Source: Rivularia sp963920925 (lineage in GTDB: Bacteria > Cyanobacteriota > Cyanobacteriia > Cyanobacteriales > Nostocaceae). Taken from it: 64,000 nucleotides of DNA. The stretch lies in contig NZ_CAWUDI010000007.1 in assembly GCF_963920925.1 (NCBI RefSeq), positions 62,001 through 126,000 on the forward strand, read 5' to 3'. A model generated the notes under the pieces. That model searched no databases, was not told where the DNA came from, and saw only the letters and a list, made by a program, of their open reading frames with translations. The translations under genes and the position numbers were made by a program. Below are positions 8,147 through 16,836 of this stretch, piece by piece. Positions within the stretch are counted from its first letter, which is position 1; each line of letters begins with the position of its first letter.

Positions 8147-11100
8147 TTCCGGTTCGAGTCTATGTAGAAAATTTCATGAGCTATCGTGAAGGACAAGAAT
8201 TGCTCTTTGATGGCGCTCCTCTATGGGTCTTATCTGGAGAAAATGGTACAGGAAAATCGACAATTTTTGATGCGATTAGGTTTGCTTTATACGGAAGTCA
8301 TCGTGGTGGGAGTTCAAAAAATCAAAAGGACTTAATTAATCATCAAGCTGATGCTTTAACTGTTGAATTTGATTTTCTTATCAATGAGGAAACTTATCGT
8401 ATTAGTAGAACAGTTCCCAAGAGAGGAAGAGCAACACGAGAAGTTTTTCGTTTAATTAATTCGTCATCAAAAGGAAATCCCCGGATTAAACCAGTAGAAA
8501 ATACAGATAGTGATTCAGGTTTTAAAGACTGGGTAAAACGTGCTATTGGTTTAGATGATAAAGCCTTTACATCATGTATACTACTTATCCAAGGTAAAAG
8601 TGACAAATTGATAGAAGCTCCGCCATCTGGACGTTACGAAATACTAAAGCAATTAATAGATTTAACAGCATACGATAAGTTACATAAACTAGCAAATGAA
8701 CGCCGTAAACATTATGAAGCGCAGCTAAAAAATCTTAAATCCCAATTGGAATCATCAGATGCAGTAAGTGATGCAGAATTTAATGCGTCTCAAGAAGTAC
8801 TAAAATTAACTAATGAAAATTGTAAAAAAGCACAGCAAAAATTAGATAATTTAGGAATTATACTTGAACAATCTAAACAGTGGCAGCAACTAAATTGCAA
8901 AATATTAGAACTACAAAGTGAAGTAAAAAAATCCCAAGAATTACTAGCTCGGACTGATGAGATAGAACAGCAATTAACACGATCCAACGAACTAAAAACT
9001 GTGTTACCTTTACTAAGTTCTGTTATTAAGTCACGTCAACGTATTATTGATAACGAGAATGAAATTGAAAAACTTAACCGAAACTGTCAACAACTAAATG
9101 ATGATTTAGAGCTAACATCTGCGAAAAAAAATGAACTTAATAATAACATTTTACAAATTAAACACAAAATTGAAAATCAACAAAAGGATAGTGATAATAT
9201 TGTTAATCGGTTAGTTAAATTAATACCCGTCGTTGAAAAGCTATCACAAGTAGAGTCGATTCAAAAAAAAATACAAGGTTTAAATAAAACTTCGGCAGCT
9301 TTTCCTTCTAATTTAGATGAATTATTGCAAAAAGCAGAATCAGAAGATAACCAATTAGAAGATATTAGGAAAACATTGCCTTGGTTAAAACAGCTAGCTC
9401 AAGAGCGTAATAAATTAGTAGACGCGGTACAAGAAGAAAAAGAAGCTAATAAAAATTCAGAGTTTTTGCAAGCTCAGTTAAAAGAATATCAAACTCAACA
9501 AGAAAAACTAATTATTAATGTTACAGATGTTCGTGAAATTGAGAAAAAATTATCTGACAATATAATTCGCATTCAAACTGAGCATAAAGCTGTTATTAAA
9601 AGACGTGATAACTTTGAGGAAGCATCTCATCAACCCATTTGTGAATTATGCGGTCAAAAGATTACACCCGAACACGCTCAAGCGGAGAAAACAAGTTTAG
9701 ATACTCAGATAGCAAACAAAGAAACTGATTTAAGTAGACTTAATAATGAATACGAAAAAGCAGAGGAGAATCTTAATTTGCTTTCAACAGAATTAGATAG
9801 TTTAAACAAGCAAATCCAAGTCAAAAAGAATAATTGTAACCAAAATCAAAATCAACTAAGTCAAGCACAAAGAGATGTTAAACAGTATACGGAACAAATT
9901 AAGAATACATTTATCAACTTACCAGCAGCTTATCAGATAAATATTTCTCCAGATAGCATAGACTCGGATTTTAATTGGGTTGATACTAGTTACCCAACAG
10001 AACTAGATTTGAAAGAATTAAATCAACGGCTAGATAATCGGCAAACTCAGACTCAAAACTTAAACCAACTACGCAATCAATTCTCTGAGTGGAAGGGTTT
10101 CAATACTCAACAACAAACTTATATTAAACAGTTAGCAGAACTTGAGGAAAGTTTCTCAATATCTGAGGCTCAAGAAGCACGTAGTGAGAAAAACAAGTTA
10201 CAAGTATCACAAAATAACCTAAAATTAACCCTTGAAAAACTCAAGGAAGAACAAAACCTGATATTTAACAAAAAGAAAAAAGTTGATCGAGATGTGAATA
10301 TATTGTCAAATAAACTACGACAGCATGAAATCGATTTAGGTGATAAAAAAGGTTCTCAAAATGAAATTAAATGGCACTTAAAATCTGATTTAGAAAGCTT
10401 ACCATCTCAGTGGCAAGAATCAGTAACAAACATTGATGAAGAAAAGCTAGAAGAGTTGGATAGTGAAAGAAAAGGGCTAACAGAATACGAGATTTTATCT
10501 AACCAATTAAATACTGCTAGCGGACAAGTAGCGTTTCTTCAACAAGAAATTAGTAAAACTACTAATCAGATTGAACAATTACCCAACGAAGCAAAACGTG
10601 CTTCTCAAGAAGTCGAGCAAGAACTTACAACTGCTAAATCCGAACGAGACACCCTTTATGTAAAACGACAAAATGCTCAAAATAGCTTTCATGAACTTAC
10701 TAACAAACGTAATCTGTACCAGCAACTTGAAAAACAAAAGCTTGATGCAGAACGCAATCAGAGCTTATACAAAATACTTTGTGATTTGCTAGGTAATGGG
10801 AAACAAGGTCTGCAATTAAAATTGTTGCGCGATGCAGAACAAGCAATTGTGCAGCTTGCTAATGAAATTTTAGATGGTTTATCACGCGGAAAAATGCGAT
10901 TGGAATTACGTGGAGAAGCAGAAGAATCTAGCGCAGAGTCTAGCACAGCACTTGATTTAGTGGCATATAACCAAGAAATTGGATCTTATCCTACACCAAT
11001 AGCTCAAATTAGTGGTAGTCAACGATTTAGAGTTGCTGTTAGTTTAGCACTAGCTATTGGTCAATATGCAGGGCAAGGCGCACGCCAGATAGAATCTGTA

Positions 11101-11298
11101 ATCATTGATGAAGGATTTGGTAGTTTAGATAAAAACGGGCGCGATGATATGATTCAAGAACTTAACGAGTTACAGCATCGATTAGCACGCATTATTTTAG
11201 TTTCGCATCTTGAAGATTTTTCATCTGCTTTTTCCAATGGTTATTCTATCGAATTAGTTAATCAAGCTTCAAAAGTAAAACTTTTAGAATCTGTGTAA
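8143..11298 (+). CDS. sbcC: Rad50/SbcC-type SMC-like ATPase
   Basis: 1051 residues with the full Rad50/SbcC layout. Walker A GENGTGKST lies at 32-40 and a Q-loop ILLIQGKSDKL near 145-155. Long coiled coils at about 180-480 and 520-880 flank a zinc hook CELC at 500-503. A SGSQ signature sits near 960, Walker B SVIIDEGFGSLD near 985, and an H-loop SHLEDF near 1025. It is the ATP-driven clamp that tethers DNA ends and controls the Mre11 nuclease. The start overlaps the sbcD stop, so the two are translated together. It is the last gene of the operon; I see no strong terminator in the 141 bases before the convergent recQ gene. Confidence 0.93.
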   Translation: MIPVRVYVENFMSYREGQELLFDGAPLWVLSGENGTGKSTIFDAIRFALYGSHRGGSSKNQKDLINHQADALTVEFDFLINEETYRISRTVPKRGRATREVFRLINSSSKGNPRIKPVENTDSDSGFKDWVKRAIGLDDKAFTSCILLIQGKSDKLIEAPPSGRYEILKQLIDLTAYDKLHKLANERRKHYEAQLKNLKSQLESSDAVSDAEFNASQEVLKLTNENCKKAQQKLDNLGIILEQSKQWQQLNCKILELQSEVKKSQELLARTDEIEQQLTRSNELKTVLPLLSSVIKSRQRIIDNENEIEKLNRNCQQLNDDLELTSAKKNELNNNILQIKHKIENQQKDSDNIVNRLVKLIPVVEKLSQVESIQKKIQGLNKTSAAFPSNLDELLQKAESEDNQLEDIRKTLPWLKQLAQERNKLVDAVQEEKEANKNSEFLQAQLKEYQTQQEKLIINVTDVREIEKKLSDNIIRIQTEHKAVIKRRDNFEEASHQPICELCGQKITPEHAQAEKTSLDTQIANKETDLSRLNNEYEKAEENLNLLSTELDSLNKQIQVKKNNCNQNQNQLSQAQRDVKQYTEQIKNTFINLPAAYQINISPDSIDSDFNWVDTSYPTELDLKELNQRLDNRQTQTQNLNQLRNQFSEWKGFNTQQQTYIKQLAELEESFSISEAQEARSEKNKLQVSQNNLKLTLEKLKEEQNLIFNKKKKVDRDVNILSNKLRQHEIDLGDKKGSQNEIKWHLKSDLESLPSQWQESVTNIDEEKLEELDSERKGLTEYEILSNQLNTASGQVAFLQQEISKTTNQIEQLPNEAKRASQEVEQELTTAKSERDTLYVKRQNAQNSFHELTNKRNLYQQLEKQKLDAERNQSLYKILCDLLGNGKQGLQLKLLRDAEQAIVQLANEILDGLSRGKMRLELRGEAEESSAESSTALDLVAYNQEIGSYPTPIAQISGSQRFRVAVSLALAIGQYAGQGARQIESVIIDEGFGSLDKNGRDDMIQELNELQHRLARIILVSHLEDFSSAFSNGYSIELVNQASKVKLLESV

Positions 11299-11439
11299 TA
11301 CACAAAGACTAAATTCTTAGTCATGAAATAGAAACTCTTTATGCAAAACTAAATTAAGTTGCTTAGATTGCCTGTTGATGCAAATTGTTGGTGGTATTAG
11401 TCTGAAGGGAAGCAAACCCCCCTATGGGATTAAAAATAA

Positions 11440-13602
11440 TTATCTCTTCCCAGACTTATTAGTTTGCTTCCTCCACCTACCTCTAACCAAGCGGATTTCG
11501 TCAAAGCTATAACTATCACCCAAATATTCTTTAATAGGTGTTAACGCTATATCTCCCAATGCATCCAGCACTTGAATAATTTTTTTCTGCTTCTCAAGTG
11601 TGACTAATAAATTCAAATCTACAGGTTTATCTTTTTCAATCAAGTCGGAAAGATGACGGGTAACTGTAGTAGAACGAAGGTTGCGCTGTTGAGCAATTTC
11701 TTTGATGCTCAATCCTTCTTTGTGCAACTCAAAAGTTTGTAATTCAGTGTATGAAATATCTCCACTTGAAGAAGTTGATTTTGATGAAACCGAACTATTT
11801 TCTTGTAAATAAGCTTTAATGACTTTAATAAATTTATCGCCATATTGATTAAGTTTATGGCTACCAACTCCGGCAAGTTTACTAAATTCATCTCTAGTTT
11901 TCGGTTTCATCTGTGTCATCAGTTTTAAAGTTGAATCACCGAAAATCACGTAAGGGGGAACGGATTGAATATCTGCAAGCTGCTTGCGAAGTTCGCGCAA
12001 TTTTTGAAATAGTACATCTGCTTGTTCTGCTTTCTCGCTTCGCTCTTTGCCAACAGTTTTTTCTTTTAGAGAAACAACAATCGAAACCGAACGCTGTTTC
12101 CGCATTACCTCCCAACTCAAAGAATTTAACTTTAATACTGCATAACCATCGGTAGTTTGTTCGAGTAAACCTTGGTGCAATAAAGAACGCCCTAACATTC
12201 GCCATTCATCAAGGGTTCTATCTTTACCAATACCGTAAGTAGAAAGTTTATCGTGTTCTTTGCTGAGAATTTTCTGAGTTTTTCTTCCTTGCAAAATATC
12301 TATAACGTGTTTCATCCCAAATCTTTGCTTGCAACGTGCTACGCAAGACAAAAATTTCATTGCTTCAATCGTCCAATCTTCAACTGGCTTGGGATTGCAG
12401 CAGTTATCGCAGTTACCACAATTACCCGAAAATCTCTCTCCAAAATAACTTAATTGAATTGCGCGACGGCAGTCTGTACCTTCTGCATAATCTATCATCT
12501 GACGCAATTGATGCTTGGCGATTTTTTGTTCTTGCTCGTCAGTTTTTTGCTCTATAAGCCATTCGATAGTTTTGACATCGCTGTAACTCAAAAACAGCAG
12601 GCACTTCGACAATTCACTATCTCTCCCCGCTCTACCCGACTCTTGATAGTAACTTTCTAAATTCCGTGAAATATCAAAGTGAACTACGAAACGCACGTCG
12701 GGTTTATTAATCCCCATGCCAAAAGCAATAGTTGCGACTATTATCCTCGCATCATCTCGAATAAACTTGGTTTGATTTTCGCTACGTTCTATATCGCTTA
12801 AACCGGCATGATAAGGTAAAGCAGAAATGTTATCGTGCTGCAATTTAAAAGCTAATTCTTCAACCTTTTTGCGCGTTAAACAATAAATTATTCCTGAATC
12901 TTCATTTTCTCGAATAAGTTCTAAAAGTTCGGCATAAGAATTCTTCTTTTTTGGACGAACTTCGTAATAAAGGTTTTGACGATTAAAAGAAGCGATATGA
13001 ACGCTAGGTTGATTTAATCCTAATTGTTTAATAATATCGGCACGGACTCTTTCTGTAGCGGTAGCGGTAAGCCCCCAAATTGGTACATTCGGGTAACGCT
13101 GTCGCAGCGATATCATTTGTCGATATTCGGGACGAAAATCATGTCCCCATTCAGAAACACAATGAGCTTCATCGATCGCGAAAGCCGAAATACCAATTTG
13201 ATGATGTACTAAATCAAGTAAAGGTAAAAATCTTTCGCTAAGTAAACGCTCTGGTGCAACATAAAGTAATTTGATTTTGCCAGCCAGAATTGCTTGCTCG
13301 CGCATCCTCACTTTATGAGGGCTAACACTGCTATTAAGAAAAGTTGCCGGAATTCCGTTTTTTCGCAATCCATCTACTTGATCTTGCATCAAAGCAATCA
13401 ACGGCGATACTACTACCGTTAATCCATCTTTCATTAACGCAGGCAGTTGAAAACACAGTGATTTACCCCCACCCGTCGGCATAATAACCAATAAATCGCG
13501 ATTTTCTAACGCCTCAATAATAATTTCTCGCTGCGGTGAGCGAAAGCTGTCATAACCGAAGTGATGTTTAAGAGCGTTTTCTAGATGGGGATACACAGAC
13601 AT
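11440..13602 (-). CDS. recQ: ATP-dependent DNA helicase RecQ
   Basis: 720 residues with standard RecQ order. Walker A MPTGGGKSLC is at 41-50, and DEAH box FAIDEAHCVSEWGHDFRPEY near 140-160 includes the aromatic-rich loop. Helicase motif VI QESGRAGRD follows, then a zinc-binding RQC region with CRRAIQ and CGNCDNCC cysteines near 375-405. An HRDC domain lies at about 540-600 and a C-terminal winged-helix/HTH region at about 620-715 (ELHKEGLSIKEIAQQRNL). RecQ unwinds recombination intermediates and feeds 5'-end resection at breaks and stalled forks. It converges on the Rad50-like gene with 141 bases between stops, so it is not in the same transcript, though the pairing of helicase and resection nuclease may be meaningful. 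Confidence 0.95.
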   Translation of the reverse strand: MSVYPHLENALKHHFGYDSFRSPQREIIIEALENRDLLVIMPTGGGKSLCFQLPALMKDGLTVVVSPLIALMQDQVDGLRKNGIPATFLNSSVSPHKVRMREQAILAGKIKLLYVAPERLLSERFLPLLDLVHHQIGISAFAIDEAHCVSEWGHDFRPEYRQMISLRQRYPNVPIWGLTATATERVRADIIKQLGLNQPSVHIASFNRQNLYYEVRPKKKNSYAELLELIRENEDSGIIYCLTRKKVEELAFKLQHDNISALPYHAGLSDIERSENQTKFIRDDARIIVATIAFGMGINKPDVRFVVHFDISRNLESYYQESGRAGRDSELSKCLLFLSYSDVKTIEWLIEQKTDEQEQKIAKHQLRQMIDYAEGTDCRRAIQLSYFGERFSGNCGNCDNCCNPKPVEDWTIEAMKFLSCVARCKQRFGMKHVIDILQGRKTQKILSKEHDKLSTYGIGKDRTLDEWRMLGRSLLHQGLLEQTTDGYAVLKLNSLSWEVMRKQRSVSIVVSLKEKTVGKERSEKAEQADVLFQKLRELRKQLADIQSVPPYVIFGDSTLKLMTQMKPKTRDEFSKLAGVGSHKLNQYGDKFIKVIKAYLQENSSVSSKSTSSSGDISYTELQTFELHKEGLSIKEIAQQRNLRSTTVTRHLSDLIEKDKPVDLNLLVTLEKQKKIIQVLDALGDIALTPIKEYLGDSYSFDEIRLVRGRWRKQTNKSGKR

Positions 13603-14126
13603 ATTATCGGTCAGTTATCAATTATCGGTAAGCTTTTTGAGGGAGGATAGAAGAAATCCTATATTGTTTTGGGCTTACATCTTACATACATATTTATTTA
13701 TTTTATCTACCTAAAGTCCTGTTTGCTTAATTAATTACATTAAATTTTAAATAAATTTTAATCTTTAAAATTATGATTCTCTAATCGTTAAGTTATAAAG
13801 TAATATTTTATATTTGTAATATACGTTTTTCTACTGAACTTTTTTGAGGCTAAAAGCGTGTTAAATATTAGAGTATCAGGGAAAAATGTTTATATCACTG
13901 ATTGCTATGAATTAGTTAAATATAAAAGTAATACAAGTAAGTGAACGAGAAAAAGAGCCGCTGTTTTCTAAGAAATCGGCAGAATAATTTTTACTGCTTT
14001 GGCATAGATTCTAAGTTGAATTTTACAGATATAGAGCGTAAAAGCATAAAACTCGCCTTTACAAATACTTTTGACTAATTCAAATTCTTAACCCATTAAA
14101 ACTGATTTTCAAATCGTAGAAGATAT
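13603..14126. other. 524-bp divergent intergenic region, recQ / pilT
   Basis: AT-rich spacer with both flanking promoters. The first bases hold a short cyanobacterial repeat (ATCGGTCAGTTATCAATTAT-like). I see no coding frame and no clear terminator. Confidence 0.5.
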
Positions 14127-15416
14127 ATGACACAAACTCCACAGCGTCCGCCAACTAATACTGCTACAAATCGTACAGGTGCCCCAAGTGCCCCTCCAAT
14201 GCCACCACCGCCACCAGCGTCTACACTAAGTACTCAGCGCCAATCTAGTCAACAAACGATAGAAATGCCTAACGGTAGTCGTGGTTTGACGAATCCTGCC
14301 GCTCATCGTCCGGGAGCGCCGCCACCGATGGCTAAAAATATACCCTCTACAAATTCGCAACCAACTTTTAAGCAATTAATTTTGGAAGCGAACGAAAAAG
14401 GGTTTTCCGATATCCACTTAGGAGTAGGTGAAATACCCCGCTTCCGCAACCGAGGAGAAATAGACACAACCGATTATCCAGAAACGGATAGAGAAACTTT
14501 TATGAGTTGGTTGCGTGAAACCCTAACAGAAGAGGAAATTAAGCGTTTTCAAGAAACCTTAGATTTTGATGGAGCAACTCAGTTCGATTTTGCCCGCGTG
14601 CGGATCAATATTTTTGATTCTCTGAAGGGTTACGCGATGGTATTGCGATTGATTCCAGTGAAAATATTATCAATGGAGCAGTTAAATTTACCTCCTGTTT
14701 TTAGAGATATTTGCCACTATCACAAAGGATTGGTTTTAGTTACAGGCCCCACTGGTTCTGGTAAATCAACCACGATGGCGGCGATGATTGACTATATCAA
14801 TCGAGAGATGTCGAAACATATTATTACCATCGAAGATCCGGTTGAATTCGTTCATCAAAGTAGAAAATCTTTAGTTAAACAGCGGGAAGTCGGAATGCAT
14901 ACCCGCAAATTTGACAACGCTTTGAAAGCAGCTTTGCGAGAAGATCCAGATTTGATTCTTGTGGGAGAAATGCGGGATAAAGAAACAGTTAATACGGCGA
15001 TGAAAGCCGCTCAAACAGGTCACTTAGTAATGGGAACACTCCACACCAACAGCGCGGTAAAAACCATCGAGCGTATTCTCAATCTTTTCCCCGGTGAAGA
15101 ACAAGATCCGATGCGGGTAGCAATATCTGAATCTTTAGTGGCAGTTATTTCTCAAGGTTTGTGTCGCACGACAGATGGTAAACGTGCAGCTTTCCACGAT
15201 ATTCTAATAAACACTGAAGCAGTTAAAGATTGGATTAAAGACTCGAAATACGATGAAATGAGCGAGTTGATGAAGCAAGCGAGTTTCGACGGCATGATTA
15301 CCATGAATCAGTCTCTATTTAACCTTTACCAAGAAGGTAAGATTACAGAAGAAACTGCATTGGAAATGTCACCAACTCCAAACGAGATGGCGCAGATGCT
15401 TCGAGGCAGAGTATAA
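14127..15416 (+). CDS. pilT: type IV pilus retraction ATPase, PilT family
   Basis: Residues 1-75 are a Pro/Thr-rich disordered leader (PPMPPPPPAS), a form seen in cyanobacterial PilT paralogues. The PilT core follows: KQLILEANEKGFSDIHLG, Walker A GPTGSGKSTT near 208-217, Asp box and Walker B REDPDLILVGEMRD near 270-285, and the His box HTNSAVKTIERILNLF near 310. PilT hexamers hydrolyse ATP at the inner-membrane base of the pilus to retract it, driving twitching motility and DNA uptake. Here it stands alone, away from pilB and pilC, which suggests the second paralogue (PilT2-type) rather than the pilBTC copy; that is inference. A 28-bp perfect palindrome follows the gene. Confidence 0.9.
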   Translation: MTQTPQRPPTNTATNRTGAPSAPPMPPPPPASTLSTQRQSSQQTIEMPNGSRGLTNPAAHRPGAPPPMAKNIPSTNSQPTFKQLILEANEKGFSDIHLGVGEIPRFRNRGEIDTTDYPETDRETFMSWLRETLTEEEIKRFQETLDFDGATQFDFARVRINIFDSLKGYAMVLRLIPVKILSMEQLNLPPVFRDICHYHKGLVLVTGPTGSGKSTTMAAMIDYINREMSKHIITIEDPVEFVHQSRKSLVKQREVGMHTRKFDNALKAALREDPDLILVGEMRDKETVNTAMKAAQTGHLVMGTLHTNSAVKTIERILNLFPGEEQDPMRVAISESLVAVISQGLCRTTDGKRAAFHDILINTEAVKDWIKDSKYDEMSELMKQASFDGMITMNQSLFNLYQEGKITEETALEMSPTPNEMAQMLRGRV

Positions 15417-15444
15417 GTTTAAGTAATTGGTTATTCCGCTAAAT

Positions 15445-15472
15445 GTAGAGACGTAAAATTTTACGTCTCTAC
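15445..15472. repeat. 28-bp perfect palindrome (GTAGAGACG family)
   Basis: Two 14-base arms, GTAGAGACGTAAAA and its exact complement, meet without a loop. A related GAGACGTAGC hairpin lies at 32606-32628, so this is a dispersed repeat family. It could act as a transcript-end structure for pilT, but no T-run follows. Confidence 0.75.
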
Positions 15473-15501
15473 AAATCTAAAATCCAAAATCCTATAAACC
15501 A

Positions 15502-16275
15502 TTGAATTCAAAAAAAACACCTTTTCCGAAGTTATTTAAAGGTATTGCATTATTTACACCAGGGGGAGATTTAATTTACTGTATCGATCCTAGTAAAAAA
15601 GGTAGATGGCATTCACATTTATGCAGTGCTTTACAGGAAATTTTAGATTTACCAGAACCACCTCATTTTTTGGTACCATTATATACAGCAACAATTGACC
15701 ACTGGCTAGATCCACGCACGGAAAAAGTCAGAACTTTTGCAGAGGCTTATCCAGCGGCGATCCGTTATCAAGCTTTGTTAAATGCCGTTTTTAATACTGG
15801 TAATTTAGCTTGGCAAACAACTCCTTGGAATGATGATTTATGCGATAGCATAGTATTATCAACTTATCGTTCGAGCTTTGAGCAGTTGTGGGTAAATCAC
15901 GATTTAATTGTGCGTTTAGAAGTATCCGAAGAACCTCCTATTGATTCTCAACCGCTATTAACTGCACCAAAAATGCCGTCTCAAAATCAACCTTATATTC
16001 TACGTTTATTTGTTGCAGGACATACTCCTAATACTGAGAATATACTTCAGAGCCTGCATGAATTGTTAGAAAAATACTTGGGAAGCCCTTATACTCTGAG
16101 AGTTGTTGATGTATTAACTCATCCCGAACAAGCAGAAATCTATCAAGTTAGTGCAACTCCTACTTTAGTTAGAATTTTACCCAAACCAACAAAAAGAATT
16201 GTTGGGGATATGGATAATACAGAGAAGATTCTACATATGTTAGGTATCTTAAATAAATTTAATTACTCGAATTGA
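15502..16275 (+). CDS. KaiB-domain protein with N-terminal extension
   Basis: Residues about 167-250 resemble KaiB and the KaiB-like sensor domain of SasA: YILRLFVAGHTPNTENILQS, YTLRVVDVLTHPEQAEIY, then ATPTLVRILPKPTKRIVGD. The first 160 residues (LFTPGGDLIYCIDPSKKGRW at the front) belong to no domain I know. KaiB is normally about 100 residues and stands beside kaiC; neither kaiA nor kaiC is near. The only usable start is TTG at 15502, because the frame has an in-frame stop at 15478 and no ATG or GTG between. The gene overlaps the end of the convergent DUF952 gene by 13 bases. Inference: a KaiB-fold protein that might bind KaiC or a SasA-like partner; a non-clock role is equally possible. 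Confidence 0.75.
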   Translation: MNSKKTPFPKLFKGIALFTPGGDLIYCIDPSKKGRWHSHLCSALQEILDLPEPPHFLVPLYTATIDHWLDPRTEKVRTFAEAYPAAIRYQALLNAVFNTGNLAWQTTPWNDDLCDSIVLSTYRSSFEQLWVNHDLIVRLEVSEEPPIDSQPLLTAPKMPSQNQPYILRLFVAGHTPNTENILQSLHELLEKYLGSPYTLRVVDVLTHPEQAEIYQVSATPTLVRILPKPTKRIVGDMDNTEKILHMLGILNKFNYSN

Positions 16276-16610
16276 ATTTCTGATGGTAGCTCAAATAAAC
16301 CGTTTTTACCAGCTTCAAATTCGATTACTTTAAATACCGCATCATTATTCAAAGCACCATAAATGTGGGGAAATTTCTCATTTTCTGTGACAGAATCATA
16401 ACGAATTTCCGGTTTGACTTGATCGGAATCGATGAAAAGAAGCAGTAAATCTTTTTGGTTTCTAAAAAAATTATTTGCGACTTTTACAAGTTGCGCTGAT
16501 GTCGAACAATGGATAAACCCTTCAGTTTCCAGCGAGTCAGCACGGTAAATTCCTTCTGAAGAAGCTTTTTCCCAGTCTTGACGGGGAGTGATATGGAAAA
16601 TAGGTTTCAT
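16263..16610 (-). CDS. DUF952 family protein
   Basis: 115 residues in the pattern of DUF952: IFHITPRQDWEKA at the front, then SLETEGFIHCSTSAQL, LLLLFIDSD and FPHIYGALNNDAV. The family is widespread in bacteria, and conserved His and Cys residues (FIHCS) suggest a ligand or enzymatic role, but no function is established that I can name. There is no signal peptide. It overlaps the KaiB-like gene tail to tail. Confidence 0.85.
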   Translation of the reverse strand: MKPIFHITPRQDWEKASSEGIYRADSLETEGFIHCSTSAQLVKVANNFFRNQKDLLLLFIDSDQVKPEIRYDSVTENEKFPHIYGALNNDAVFKVIEFEAGKNGLFELPSEIQFE

Positions 16611-16670
16611 TTATAAGTTAGTTGTTAATAGTTTAAGTACCCGTGCAAAATTAATTTAAAAGCATACTAG

Positions 16671-16803
16671 TAAGGTGTGTTCAATGCACCTCCAAATTTC
16701 ACCAGAGAATCCTGACTTAAAATCTAATATAAAAACGCTGCGTTAAGCACAAAACAGATATTTTTTATCATCGAAATTAGCTGTCGCGCTATAACACACC
16801 TTA
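16671..16803. repeat. MITE-like element with 11-bp terminal inverted repeats
   Basis: TAAGGTGTGTT at 16671-16681 is matched by AACACACCTTA at 16793-16803. The 133-bp interior is non-coding. It fills the space between the DUF952 gene and the rnb stop. The structure suggests a small non-autonomous element. Confidence 0.6.
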
Positions 16804-16836
16804 CATTGGATATAATCCCCAATATTCTATTCCCAA

